Source of the DNA: Deroplatys truncata
Taxonomy: Eukaryota; Arthropoda; Insecta; Mantodea; Mantidae
NCBI GenBank assembly: GCA_030765065.1
Contig: CM060979.1
Span: 103,714,350-103,778,349 of the forward strand
Length of the DNA stretch: 64,000 nt
Direction: 5' to 3'
Position numbers and translations under genes: made by a program. Below are positions 34,084 to 45,520 of the stretch, piece by piece. The notes under the pieces were generated by a model. The model saw nothing but the letters and a program-made list of their open reading frames with translations, was not told where the DNA came from and ran no database searches. Every line of letters starts with the position of its first letter. The stretch's first letter is position 1.

Positions 34084-34723
34084 CAGTGCCTTCGTTTTAT
34101 GACAAGGCCACAACCACCTTATATACGTATCGGTCGATACGGCAGTGACCTCGGCATTATGGCGTTGCGCAGCAGCGGCGCAGGACGTGTAAGGGTACGT
34201 TTATAAGCGGTGAGCTGCTGTCTCAGTCGTTGCTTTGTCTTCGTGCTTCGACAATATGTGTGTTGTGTGTGATTTCCTTAGGAATGTTATTCCCTTATTA
34301 GTTCACAGAAATGCATGCCAACAAATTCACGCTTGAACTACGTGTTTTTATGCATGATACATACATGAAAACTGAATCATGTAGACAGGTGTGTAGACAA
34401 TTTCTGCACTAATTTCCTGGTAGAGACACTGTGAGATGTTTGGTCAATAAATATAGAACGGGATCGCTAAACGCTAAAAAATAAAGTTTATAGGAACAAT
34501 CCCCACACCATAGTTGAACTTACGAACAAATAAAAGCAGAAATTATGAACATTGCGCAAGAAGAACTTATGTGTGAATGGTAATCTCATCCGACAAATGT
34601 TAAGAATGTCTTCGCGCAGATGGACACCACTTTCAACAACACTTATAACAGGGTTAGTACTCATTACATATATGTTACTAACACTCGCGCGATCCGCGGC
34701 CTTGGCATAAAACGAAGGCACTG
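34084..34723 (+). mobile_element. 640-bp Tc1/mariner deletion derivative nested in R880
   Basis: The 26-bp terminal inverted repeats start cagtgccttcgttttatg and differ at one base. TA dinucleotides flank the element (34082-34083 and 34724-34725). The ends begin CAGTG, as in many Tc1-like elements. Transposase scraps inside identify it: an N-terminal helix-turn-helix segment and a short C-terminal segment near 34600-34650 (ECLRADGHHFQQH). The centre of the gene is gone, so it is non-autonomous. Confidence 0.93.
34311..34484 (+). pseudogene. Transposase N-terminal HTH remnant (Tc1/mariner superfamily)
   Basis: From the ATG at 34311 the frame reads MHANKFTLELRVFMHDTYMK, TESCRQVCRQFLH, a TAA, then FPGRDTVRCLVNKYRTGSLN and a second stop. 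This matches the layout of the N-terminal helix-turn-helix that insect transposase-like proteins of the DUF4817 type carry: a region with a Y-x-K motif, a C-R-x-x-x-x-F block, then F-P-G, a V-N-K motif and G-S. In that family it recognises the transposon ends. The catalytic domain is deleted. The family name is from memory of the motif and should be confirmed by profile search. Confidence 0.75.
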
Positions 34724-34757
34724 TACAATACTTCCTCTATCTACCGTAAGTATACTT

Positions 34758-35602
34758 ACAAAAATCTGATTCATACATCACATAACTTCCTCTACCCTCT
34801 AACGCTTATTAGTACGTACACAAATTATTCTTACGAAAGTTTATTTTCCTATCTACTTCATTCTAATCGACATAAACTTTTGCAGAAATACTTACACATT
34901 TCGTTGTTAGATATAAAGGGAACAGCGCTAGTCAAATGTTTAAGAACTGGACGCTGTAGGCTGGTATGATATCGCGAGAAACAACTGAATTTTGATAGGC
35001 TTTAAAAGAACAGCTAAGCATTAACAATTCGAACCATTAACATCGATATCTCGAAAATAGCTGATGCCACAAAACAAGTTATTTTGTATAAATTGTGCGT
35101 TTTAAAGAGATCTGCATTTCTTGTGTAGTACGTTTTCGTCTATCGCTTAACGTTTACCAATTTATACAAGATTATACAAAATTCCTTCCGAATGAAGAGG
35201 ATTTCAAAGGCTATTTCCAGAAAATTCAAGATATACATTTTATTTAACATGTAAATATCTTCAATGTTCGATATTTTAATCCAAATCGTTAAAGCCATTT
35301 TTTTTAGAAAATCTAAAATTTCGATAAATGGTCCATGTAAAGAATAATTTGAGGTAAGGAGATTTTCTTGAAAAACTTCATATCGCATCTTTGGAACGTA
35401 CTAAACTAGCTTGGTGTGGATCCGACTTTTCGTTATTGAGTTATGCTGTTCACAGACACACACATACTATACACACAGACCTTTTTCTAAAAATGCTTTT
35501 TTTTTTTATTCAGAGGCCTCAAAACATGTATTTCCGGTGAAATCTCGATATCGAATTTTTGGGTGGAATGCAATACATCAAACCAATTAGGTACGTGGTA
35601 AT
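34758..35602 (+). repeat. R880 repeat, full-length copy
   Basis: It starts aaaaatctgattcatacatc immediately after the preceding copy's end, so the two are in tandem. It keeps gggaacagcg, the cgagaaacaactgaa block, gttcacagacacacac and catgtatttccggtgaaatc. The right end is slightly eroded (gtacgtggtaatc). Confidence 0.88.
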
Positions 35603-35835
35603 CCCGAATAAGGCTTAGTATTAAATAATTATTGCAGAATCTCAATGAGATAATCTGTTGTAATTAGTCATAGCGCAGTGCTACTAACAAGCTTAGTTTT
35701 TAAGCTTGAGTCTCAATGATCGTTACAGTACGTTTGTAATTCCCCTGTACGCAAGTTTTGAATTATTCATATTTAATTAATTCATTCGTAAGGAATCAAC
35801 TTATACGAGCCATTATTTGCAATCCTAGAAAGAAC

Positions 35836-35848
35836 TTTTCTTTTCTTT

Positions 35849-35890
<42 letters not shown>
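35836..35890. repeat. (TTTC)n microsatellite
   Basis: Tetranucleotide repeat of about 13 units, visible directly. Confidence 0.95.
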
Positions 35891-35891
<1 letters not shown>

Positions 35892-36416
35892 GGAAGCTTA
35901 CTTGCATCCGTGCAAATCTAGAGTCAAAAGCCGAATTTATTTTATTTTATGTTTCACATGAACCTGTTGTATGCGCTTTCCATTTTCTCAATGGAACGAA
36001 AATAAACTTGGGCATGTCTATCACTTCCTTGTTTTGTAAACATGCCCTGAGGCGATGCGCTTGGACACCGCGAACAGCGCAGCCAGCGAGTTACGTCACA
36101 GAGCAGAGGGGTCACTGTCGGGGCCAAATTCTGCCTCTGACCGCGAGACCGTGACTTGAACTTGAGGTTTATTTACTCTTTGGCTCAGCAGAGAAAAGTC
36201 AACGTTTCGCTCGTAATCATTCGTCAATGTGACTATTTCTATTTCTATTTCAAATTCTGCTGATGGGGTCATTGGAAACCATCTGATAGTATATGACATA
36301 CGTCAAATGATTTATTATAAGGCCACTGAATAAATACGAATGCATAGATTATTATAGTTATTTTATGAATGAAACAGCGGTTCCTATAAAATGTAATTTA
36401 ACTGCCGTTCTTTATC

Positions 36417-36523
<107 letters not shown>

Positions 36524-37153
36524 ACAGCGGACTTTTAGGCCATAAAAGTGCATTTTAGATGCCTGAAAAGGTTCTTTAGTACCTTATTTAGGCCATATGA
36601 AACCTAAACTAGGCTCTAAAAAGTATGTAGTAAAACAGTAAATACAAAAGAAAAGATTACACAATGCTGACAAATGAGCATATTATTGTTCATTAAAAAT
36701 AAAGAACATTTCAATATATACAGCTGCACAACATAACAAACACTAGACAACTTCAGTGTTCAAACTGTTCCTGAAAACGTTCTATGTTTTCAAAGTTAAA
36801 AATACAATGTAAGCTTATGCTCAAATACCTAATATTAAATTTGCAAACGTCGGAATAACCGGTGGTTTCAAACATTGAGTCTACAGTTGGGTTTACAGTA
36901 AATCAAAACCTTTTCCAGAGAAACTATTCTCAGTCAATATTAGTTTATATACTGAAAAATAATATTTTACATCCAAGAATGTGACCGGGTGACTTTACTT
37001 TCAGTACATGTTGGACAGGAAGCTGTAATCAGATGAACTGGATTTTCCCATAAGAATATCTGCTGCTGCTGCGTACAATTCCTTCGAGTCAATGTTCTTC
37101 TGAAAACCCTTTTGCATTTTTGCGCGCACTACCTGATGCTCCATTAATTTTTT

Positions 37154-37990
37154 TTGGAAAGGGTTTACAAAGCTGTAGTTGAAGCAAAAATGGTCTATGG
37201 ATCAGAGATTTGGGGAAGTGACAAAGGATGGGAGATGATTGATAAAGTACATAGATCGTTCTGTAAATGTGTGTTAGGTTTATCTATTTTATCACCAATG
37301 TTGGAGCTGGGAAGAGTAGGCAGCAATGGCATATAGTAGAAAGGATACTTAAATATTGGCATAGATTGAAATCATTGGACGAGCATAATATATTGAGGCA
37401 ATGGTTAATAATAAAAGAAAAATCCAGTGATGGGATGGAATGGGCTCAAGGAATAAGGAGAATTTTACAGCAAATAGGAATGGGTAACTTATGGGAGGAG
37501 AGAGAGGGGTTAGTTAAAGGTTTCTGGAAAGAAGTGAGGAACAGAGTAGAAGATATAGAGAAACAAGAGTTATTTCAAAGTTTGGAAGGAAAGAAAAGTT
37601 TGGAACTATGTAGACAATTAAAAGTGGAAGGGAGAAGTATGTGGATGTAGGTAATAGGTTAGTGAGAGAAGGGTGGGCCTGGTCTAGATTAAGTGCACAT
37701 AGGCTAAGGGGAGATAGGAAGGGGTCGAATTTGAACAGGTGTCCTCTTTTGTGGAGAGGCAGATAAGTATTTGCATTATACAATTGAATGTGAAGAAAGT
37801 AAGTTGTGGAGAGATCAGTTTTTTCCTAAAGAATAGGAGAATATTAACAAAGAAATATTAAAAGTTAGGATAATGAAAATACAAAAGGAGAGGGATACAA
37901 AAAGATTTGGGGAATATATGGGGAGAATAACAGAAAAATGGTTTAGAAAAATAAAGCAATATGAATTTATTATGGTCCACCATGCATAAA
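37154..37990 (+). pseudogene. Non-LTR retrotransposon ORF2 3' end (RT thumb region and CCHC knuckle)
   Basis: The sequence is 5'-truncated. The first frame reads VYKAVVEAKMVYGSEIWG, DKVHRSFCKCVLGLS and LELGR, the conserved region after the reverse transcriptase fingers and palm in insect LINEs. A frameshift near 37325 moves to HIVERILKYWHRLKSLDEHN, the EWAQGIRRILQQIGMGNLWE block and ELFQSLEGKKSLELC. A stop at 37648 and one extra T near 37745 follow. In the corrected frame a CX2CX7HX4C zinc knuckle is visible (CPLCGEADKYLHYTIEC), and the ORF ends at about 37987. A 3' UTR follows without a clear A tail. Such proteins copy their RNA into DNA at a nicked target. The truncation, two frameshifts and stop make it dead. 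Confidence 0.85.
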
Positions 37991-39692
37991 TAACCACGGT
38001 GTTAAAATGCATGATGGACTAAAGAAAGAAAAAAATAGCAACTCAAAGTAATGTATTAAGAATTGTAAGAATTTTGTATAACATTATGGAAATAAGCATT
38101 TGCATACATTGTAACCTCCTCCTAGTAACACTAATACTCGATGCTCGCTTTATAAAACAGTTACAGCCCATAGCTTGTTTACTGAATCATTGCGACATAA
38201 TTTTAAGTATTCAGTGTATAATAGTAATTCATGCAACAAATGGATAATCGTTATGACTATGGCACGAGTACAAATTCCATATTAGCATTACCCATTGGTT
38301 GGATAGAATTGTAGGAAATAAATCCTGAAATAATTCGGCATCCATATCCGATATAAGCGAAATTGTCTTCATATGTTATGAGACATAAGATTCTCTCCCT
38401 GAGTTTGTTATTATCTGGGTTTTTAAGCGATAAACAAGAGAGCCACTTGCATGCATTTCCTTCCTGGCAGAGAAATGAGCAGGTGTTACAGACTGTGATG
38501 TAGTCTATTATCAGCACGGTATTGTAAGTAACTATAAATTCAGATCTCAATCATTCTGTATTTAATAATGCACAAAGGCTTTTGCATCTTCGTTGTCACA
38601 AAATGGTTTCATCCTCTCTCTATAGTCAAGGCAACTTGGAATACCGGTAAATAGCGTCATTCCTAATATTGGCACGCATGCCATAATGAGCAAATTATGC
38701 ACTATATTGAATATATAACAACCTGTTTATAATGTTAGCATAGCACTAAATAGTTCATTCTGCCGAATAATGGTGTTTCACATTTTCCCTTTGCCAACTA
38801 ATGGTAATTATTTTTTTATTTATCTTATGTAATTATATTCTCGCCTGAATGTGAGTACCTTTGGCTATTTTACCTGATGTGGCTGATGTTGAAGTCTATA
38901 CACACACTATCGCCTTTGCTCCTCATTTTCAGATGTCACGATATATGGTTTCGACAGTGACAGGAAACTTCTCTTACATGGCTTTTCCAATGACGGTTCT
39001 ATGAACGTCACTCTTGGGTTCCGGGAGTGTTACTTGCTTCCTTAAATTTGGTGAAATGTGTGACGTACCACCGATCGAAAATGTTTCTCAGCGTATTTTA
39101 CATATCGGTCTATTATTAGTTGTATCCACTTCAAAATGGTTCTACGCTTCACTCATGCTTTATTTAATATCACTGCTGTCTACATATTATTTTAACGCAC
39201 TGAATGGGGGAGGAAGAAAGAAAGAAAAAAAAAGTGTAACGAAACTGACTGTGGTCTACACTTGAGCGGAGATTGCATAGCCACACGCAACAAATTAAAC
39301 GAAAAGCAACTGTTTTCAACACGTTGGATTACTGTTCTCCACTCAGGAGAGGTCCACTTACAGTCTAAGTGGAACAGAGGAAAGACCATCATATGTCAGC
39401 GACTTGTTCGCCGCAGTTATTTCATCTTGTGTTCGGAATCTGAGCCGTAGCCTAGCTCTGATAACACTGTAGTTGCTGATTCCTTAATACCTACCAGAAT
39501 GTTCTGGAGTTCCGATTCGTTTCTGCTGGAGTTGACAACTATTAATTGCTGAGAGCGAGTCACTTCCAGAAGACTGCAAAACAACGCAGTGTGGTGCGTC
39601 AGCGAAATCACTTTCATTCACTACTCAAGTGCAAGTTACCTTATCTTTCCGGTTCCCATTGTTTTTTATGTTTACATTTAGACACAAGACCC
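37991..39692. other. Unannotated DNA (LINE 3' flank and beyond)
   Basis: The first 150 bases may be the 3' UTR of the preceding LINE fragment. No other gene is recognised. Short ORFs at 38257-38550 and 39014-39450 lack motifs. Confidence 0.45.
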
Positions 39693-39955
39693 TATGGAAC
39701 TAACTAATGGTCTGGTGGTTAGCATGTTAGCCTTCAAATCCAGAGGTCGCATGATCGATTCCCGGTTGGAGGGTGGAAATTTTCTACAGCCAAGATTATT
39801 CCCCATCCTCCCTAGCCTGGAAGTAAGAATTGACAGTGTGAAGTCATACCACCCAACTGTAAAACAAGTGAACATTATTGATGTTGAGCAATTGCTCCAA
39901 AGGTAAAGAGCCACCGTTATGACCTGAAGGGCACATATAAATGGGGGGGGGGGCC
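39693..39955 (+). mobile_element. Short tRNA-derived SINE, plus strand
   Basis: The A-box region is taatggtctggtggttagca. The B box is gcatgatcgattcccggttg. The body follows with gaaattttctacagccaaga, ttattccccatcctccctag and agtgtgaagtcatac. The 3' block is gatgttgagcaattgctcca, ending gacctgaagggcacatataa. An 11-base G run (39943-39953) closes it. Confidence 0.78.
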
Positions 39956-40021
39956 TATGGAGTTTTACATTAATTCAACTCCAGTGAACGCAGTCAAGTT
40001 AGGGGACGACAATGACGAATC

Positions 40022-40928
40022 CAAAAAATCTGATGTGTTACACTCACATGACTTTCTCTACTCTTGTACAAACTATTTTTACAAACGCTTATTCTCCATC
40101 TACTTCATCTTAATCGAGATAAACATTTGCGGACTCTATCTTATTGCTAATTTTCTTGTAGATGTAAGGGGAATATATATTTACAAGGGCAATATAAAAA
40201 TACTTTAAGCACATACATATCTCTTAATAGCTGGTTGCTTGGTGCAGCACCATTCCCTTTCCCACAGATTAATACTCTTTGCATATCCAAGACAAAAAAA
40301 AACTGAATAACGAATTCCCATTTGAGAAAATAAGTATTGAAAAATTTAAGGGAATAACAAGCAATATCTCGAAAACGGTTCACTCAACAAACAAAAGTAT
40401 AGGACATAAATTGTGTATTTTAACGCGATCTACATTTTTTGTGTAGTAAAATTTTGTCTATCTCTTATGGTTTACCAGTTATGCAAAAGTCGTTCACAAT
40501 GAAGAATACTTTTGGAGACATTCCCAGGAAATTCAAGATATACATTTTATTTTTTATAAAAATATCTTAAACATATGATATTTTAATCAAAATCGTTAGA
40601 GCCATTTTTGGGAAAATTAAAATTTTCGAAAAATCTTCCATGTAAAGGGTAATCTGGGGAGGGGGGATTTTCTTGAAAAACTTCGTGTCGCATCCTTGGA
40701 AGATACTGAACCTAAATACCAAGTTTGGTGTTTATCCGACTGTTCGTTTCTGAGTTATGCTGTTCACAGACAGACACACAGATACACACACGGACATGTT
40801 TCCAAAAATGCTTTGTTTAGGATTCAGGGGTTCTCAAAACATGTATTTCCGGTGAAATCTCGGTATCGAATTTTTGGGTGGAATACAATACTTCCCCTAC
40901 TTACTATACGTAGTAGAGAAAGTAAAAA
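40022..40928 (+). repeat. R880 repeat, complete copy
   Basis: It begins aaaaaatctgatgtgttaca 67 bases after the SINE and ends acgtagtagagaaagtaaaa. It is collinear with 15897-16781 and 32384-33287. The microsatellite is short (cacagacagacacacagata). It is the closest relative of the copies at 32384 and 42517. Confidence 0.9.
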
Positions 40929-42516
40929 GCTTTGGTGACATACATGCCTCATTCACGCTCTACTCCTTTCATCCTTGTTCAGCGTGTAGCGATATTTCCG
41001 CCTGATTACACATGTATAAAATGGAACTCTGTAATAATTATAATTTAGGAATTATTGGTAATTAAATAATATTTGATGGTTTTCCATAATTTCAAAGCAA
41101 TATGATTCAAAACTGCATCAATCGAAAGCCCTTCTGAAGCTGTAAACGTGTTTTAAGATTCAATAATATTGTTAAATAAATAAGGCGTAATTGCCTAAGA
41201 AAAACTGCATGATTTAGGCAAAATAGGACTAGCTTCATTTCAGACTGTCCATTATGTTTTCCGAGCGTAGGGTCATAAAAATCGAAAGCTTCTTTTGTAC
41301 TTCGTGGGGATGAGGCAACGGACTTTTCTTACAGTTAGGCTTTGAATTTTCAACTAGGGGACCAATAAACGTAGAAAATAAGTGTGAGAACCAATGAAAA
41401 GATAGGCAGACGCAGTGACATGTACAAAATTTGGAAGCGAGCAGTGACTGGTATATGTGACGCGAGCGTGGATTTGGGACAGTTTGTCATAATTCTTCGT
41501 TGAGGTAACCCGTAACATTCCGGGTCAGAAAAGGACGCTAAGTTCCGAAATTTGCTAAGTGCCGCGCAATTATGCAAAGTGATGTAAGTAAAATATTTAT
41601 ATAATGTGCTAACGGTATTCTTATATCCAAGCTCATGAACGAGTTAATGTTGGTCAAGTGACTACTTCAAGTTCGCGCGAATCTAAAGAATGGTGATAGA
41701 GTACCGAGATATTAAGTAACTAGCCTGAGCAAACTGAGTTTTCTAAGAGACAATAGTGGGAAGACAGTGCTAAAAGAATCACACATGTCAGTGAATACAA
41801 ATGAATATTGCAGGATTTCTAGCCTAAAGAGTGAGAAAAGTGAAAACTGTGTTTCTTTCAAGACAATATCCTGGGGTCACCACTCCCGCAATCCCACCCG
41901 GGCGAGATGCGACGAGAAGTGCTTCTTGACTGATATCGGCGATTTCTAGTCCTGAAGACTTCATCTACAACTACGCAGAGACGAGATCTACGCAGGTAAA
42001 ATACCCACGTCGAAATAGCGGGGAAAACGCTACAGGCGCAAAGTGAAACGCAATTACCAATAAACAGCATCTTGAATAGAAATGTCAAAATGATTTAGTA
42101 GTATCGAAAACTATATCGAAGATTTATTTTAAAGTACTAGATATACTTAGATATCGACGGTACGGAACTCCCATCCCTAAAGAGGCATTTGTTTATAGCG
42201 AAACTTATCCCCGAAACTAGAATTTCATTAGTTTTCCAAAACTGTTATGTTCATTTTTGCACGATGGTTGTTTCCTTGTTACAGAAAACGTTCAACATGA
42301 TTGAAAGATGACCTTACTGAATTAATGTCGCCAACCTAGATAAGTATGTTGTAATATAGTGATGTGCATAAGTATAATATATTTTTAAGTTAAATCACTG
42401 CCTTCTATATGTGCAATAATAAAAGTATACGCAAAAGGCAGTCTTAATTATATACGAAATAAATCATTGCCTTTGAAATTTACTGAACTTTATTTAAACA
42501 CATAAGACATCACTTA
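40929..42516. other. Unannotated DNA
   Basis: No gene or known repeat is recognised. The block 41870-42050 is GC-richer but without motif. Confidence 0.5.
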
Positions 42517-43103
42517 TAAAAAAAATCTGATGTGTTACACTCACATGACTTTCCCTACTCTTGTACAAACTCTTATTCCCCATCTATTTCATATTAATCG
42601 AGATAAACATTTGCAGAACAGATCTTTTGACATGCAAACAAAATTACATTTTACACATAGTGACCAGTTCTAAAAATGTTTGACTATCGCTTAAGGCGTA
42701 CTATGTTCCCCTTGCTTTGTAATTGCAAGGGCAATATATAAATACAGTAGCCTTTAAGCACATACATACCTCTTAATAGCTGGTTGCTAGGTGCAGCACC
42801 ATTCTCTTTGTCACAGATTAATACTCTTTGCATATCCAAGACAAAAAAAATGAATAACGAATTCCCATTTGAGAAAATAAGTATTGAAAAATTTAAGGTG
42901 TATATGACATAAGTTGTGTATTTTAACGCGATCTACATTTTTTGTGTTCACAGACAGATACACACACGGACATGTTTCCAAAAATGCTTTTTTATGGATT
43001 CAGGGGGTCTCAAAACATGTATTTCCGGTGAAATCTCGGTATCGAATTTTTGGGTGGAAAACAATACTTCCCCTACTTACTATACGTAGTAGAGAAAGTA
43101 ATA
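42517..43103 (+). repeat. R880 repeat with internal deletion
   Basis: Both ends are intact (aaaaaatctgatgtgttaca and acgtagtagagaaagtaata). The centre jumps from ctacattttttgtg directly to ttcacagacagatacaca, losing about 300 bases that contain the ccatgtaaaggg block. It also has a short extra left segment with gactatcgcttaaggcg shared with the other subfamily. Confidence 0.88.
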
Positions 43104-43974
43104 AATGAAATGACTCCAATTGTACAGAAAATGCTAAAAGTATCTGAATCATTTTAGTCCTTCACATTGCAAGTTCACGTGAAATTTGTGGAGTTGAATG
43201 CTTTTGAAATTCCACATTAGAAAATGTTCATCAAGTGCTTCAATTAAGCACCTGTTCATCTCTTTGCTGTAGAAAACTGGTCTTTTTAGGCGTATCTCCA
43301 ATATTTTCCTTTTACAAGAAGCTAATTAGTGTTAAAAATCGGTAATACCTTCTTTCAAATTTATCTTCGTCTTCAAAATTGATTATTCAGCCCACAAACT
43401 TCGTGTGGTACAGTACAATTCTTCTCCCACAGTCACTCTCTGAATGAAATATGTGTTTTTCATACCTGTGTTTAGGCTTTTCTGGCACTAAAGAAGGACA
43501 CCCAACTTCCCATGCTTCTTTAATTTCACCGTTTTCAATACCATCACACATACTATATGCCACCATCTTACAATTAATTCTTGGCAGGCCTACTACTAGT
43601 TAATTACATCAACTCCTTCATTTATCTTATTTATTCATATAATAAATATTAAGATTTAAGTATATTATTTTAAAAACACTCTATCGTGTAAAACTATTGC
43701 ACAGTATACGTTTGTGAAGTGTGTTTCCCTCGTTTGTGTAAAATAATCACTTCCCTACTTATGTCATCATGTACTATTTATTTCTTGTGTTTCATTAATC
43801 CTTGTTTCCAGCAGTAAAATGTTTACGAGTATAGGAAGAAAAGCAAAGAAGTTAATGCCTACGATATCAAAGTATTAAAAGAACAAACGAAAGAGCAAAT
43901 GGGCTTTTAGTAAGCAGTCAAGAGAATAGCAGTTACAAAGAAGGATTATAGTAGAAAAATAAATATTTTCTATG
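43104..43974. other. Unannotated AT-rich DNA
   Basis: No feature is recognised. Confidence 0.5.
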
Positions 43975-44345
43975 GAACCTTGAAGAAAGCATTAATGAAG
44001 AGATTACTAAAGTGCTTTGTGGCATTGGAATGTGGCATTGTAAACCGCAGAAACTTTAAGTTGCGACGAAATGTAGAAAAGCAATTGAATGAATTTGAAA
44101 ATATAGAAGAATGGAGCATTTGAAGTGGGCAAACAAATTGGTAATGAAATGACGCAGCTTTAGAAATTAAGGAATTAAGGTGTTGAAATTGATCATAAAG
44201 AGGAAAAGAAATGTATGAGAAGAAAATGCTTTTAAGAGATTCACCAAGAGGGATAGGAGTTACCAATAATAGACAATACCAAGATAAATGGTTCATATGC
44301 GGACTTGAAGAGAGCGAAAAGAGGGAGGAGGAATTTGACTTGTTA
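43975..44345 (+). pseudogene. Decayed non-LTR retrotransposon RT C-terminal region
   Basis: The plus-strand frame reads KKALMKRLLKCFVALECGI, then LRRNVEKQLNEFENIEEW. An adjacent frame continues with MEHLKWANKLV and, further on, KINGSYADLKRAKRGRN. In insect LINE reverse transcriptases this region has the pattern K-R-L-x-K-C-F-V-W-S, then T-W-T-L-R-R with E-K-R-L-x-A-F-E-M-W, then R-M-E with K-W. Most of these positions are kept or changed by single substitutions here. Several stops and frame changes show that it is an old fossil. It belongs to a different LINE lineage from the fragment at 37154. An overlapping minus-strand ORF (43970-44296) is a shadow. Confidence 0.6.
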
Positions 44346-45457
44346 GAACCGACATAACTGACACTACCTTTTTCCTCAAATGTTCAGATTTTAAATTATG
44401 CCCTACCTTTTTATAATACTTTGGTGCATTTATATGCCCCTATAGGTTTTAAGTAACTTAACGTGCGACTTTAGTAACATTTCACCGAATTGAGGTGAAT
44501 ATATTAACTACCTTCGCATTGAATACTCGAATCCTAATTTCCGAATTCTTTAAAGGAAATGGAATGATGTAGTGGGATGATAAAATGTTTAAAAAAAATA
44601 GCACTTAGCCTGAGGTTAAAGCTCAAAGAGTAGATATACGTGCTTCAAATCAACTGCATAGAGTAGTGAACACAAATGTAGGAAAGACACATAAAGAGAC
44701 ATGCTTCGTTAGACTGTTAAGTATTTGAGAAGGTCTGTTTCATAAGAATACTAGGCGATGAGTGGAAGGTGTTTATCCAGTAGGATGTTCTTTGGAATGC
44801 CGCCAAATGAGAGGACCTTAAATCTTCCGAATTTAGAGCTACCTCACTTAAAGCTGGGGCTTTAAAGACAGACTACACTTGTCATCACGTTTCTGCCAGA
44901 TGAACTTAAATAATTATAGTCTTGCAGCTCTGCTCAGTCATTCACCCTCAATGGAGCAGTTAAGCAGTGTTGAAAAATGTATTTAAATTAAAGAGATAAA
45001 TTTAATATTATGGTACCACTTTAGTCTTTGAAAACGTATATCAACAAAAGAAAGAGAATCTTCGTGCTTTGAACGACAGTATAATTCGAATACAGAGAAA
45101 CCATGATAAATCTTATTGAAATATATGTTAGAACAGCAGCTAATCAACATTTTCCCCCTCTTTTCTTGTTTCCTAAGTGTGTGTTTTGTTAGAACAACAA
45201 TTAAGACTTTTTGTGTCTATAATAAATGTTCAATTTTCTCGAACGCTGTTACATTGGATAACCTGATCAGGATACCAAACACAAAACTTGTCAATGTTCT
45301 ATTACTTGTTTATACTAATACATACAGAGGAAATAAAATGGCAATTTTTCTTTGACTTTATCTCGTTATTCATTCAATTTGAATAACTTCTTCCATGGAG
45401 GATACCTTTAAACCTTGTAAACAACATAGGCTATCACTATGCAAAAATCTATTATTT

Positions 45458-45520
45458 TTTCTTCTTCTTTCTTCTTCTTCTTCTTCTTCTTCTTCTTCTT
45501 CTTCTTCTTCTTCTTCTTCA
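45458..45520. repeat. (TTC)n microsatellite
   Basis: About 20 TTC units with two imperfections at the start, visible directly. Confidence 0.97.

Larger units (their letters stand above)
33776..34755 (+). repeat. R880 repeat, diverged right-half copy split by a transposon
   Basis: The left part 33776-34083 (aataagaatgaagaggactt to gttgggtgaaata) and the right part 34726-34755 (caatacttcctctatctacc) are contiguous in intact R880 copies. The 640-bp Tc1/mariner element separates them. Removing the element and one TA restores the expected gggtgaaatacaatacttcc. Confidence 0.85.

Noticed and set aside
37514..38012. Minus-strand ORFs of 65-89 codons
   Set aside because: They are antisense to the LINE ORF2 fragment on the plus strand.
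43970..44296. 108-codon minus-strand ORF
   Set aside because: The plus strand of the same bases carries a decayed LINE reverse transcriptase pattern, so the minus ORF is its shadow.
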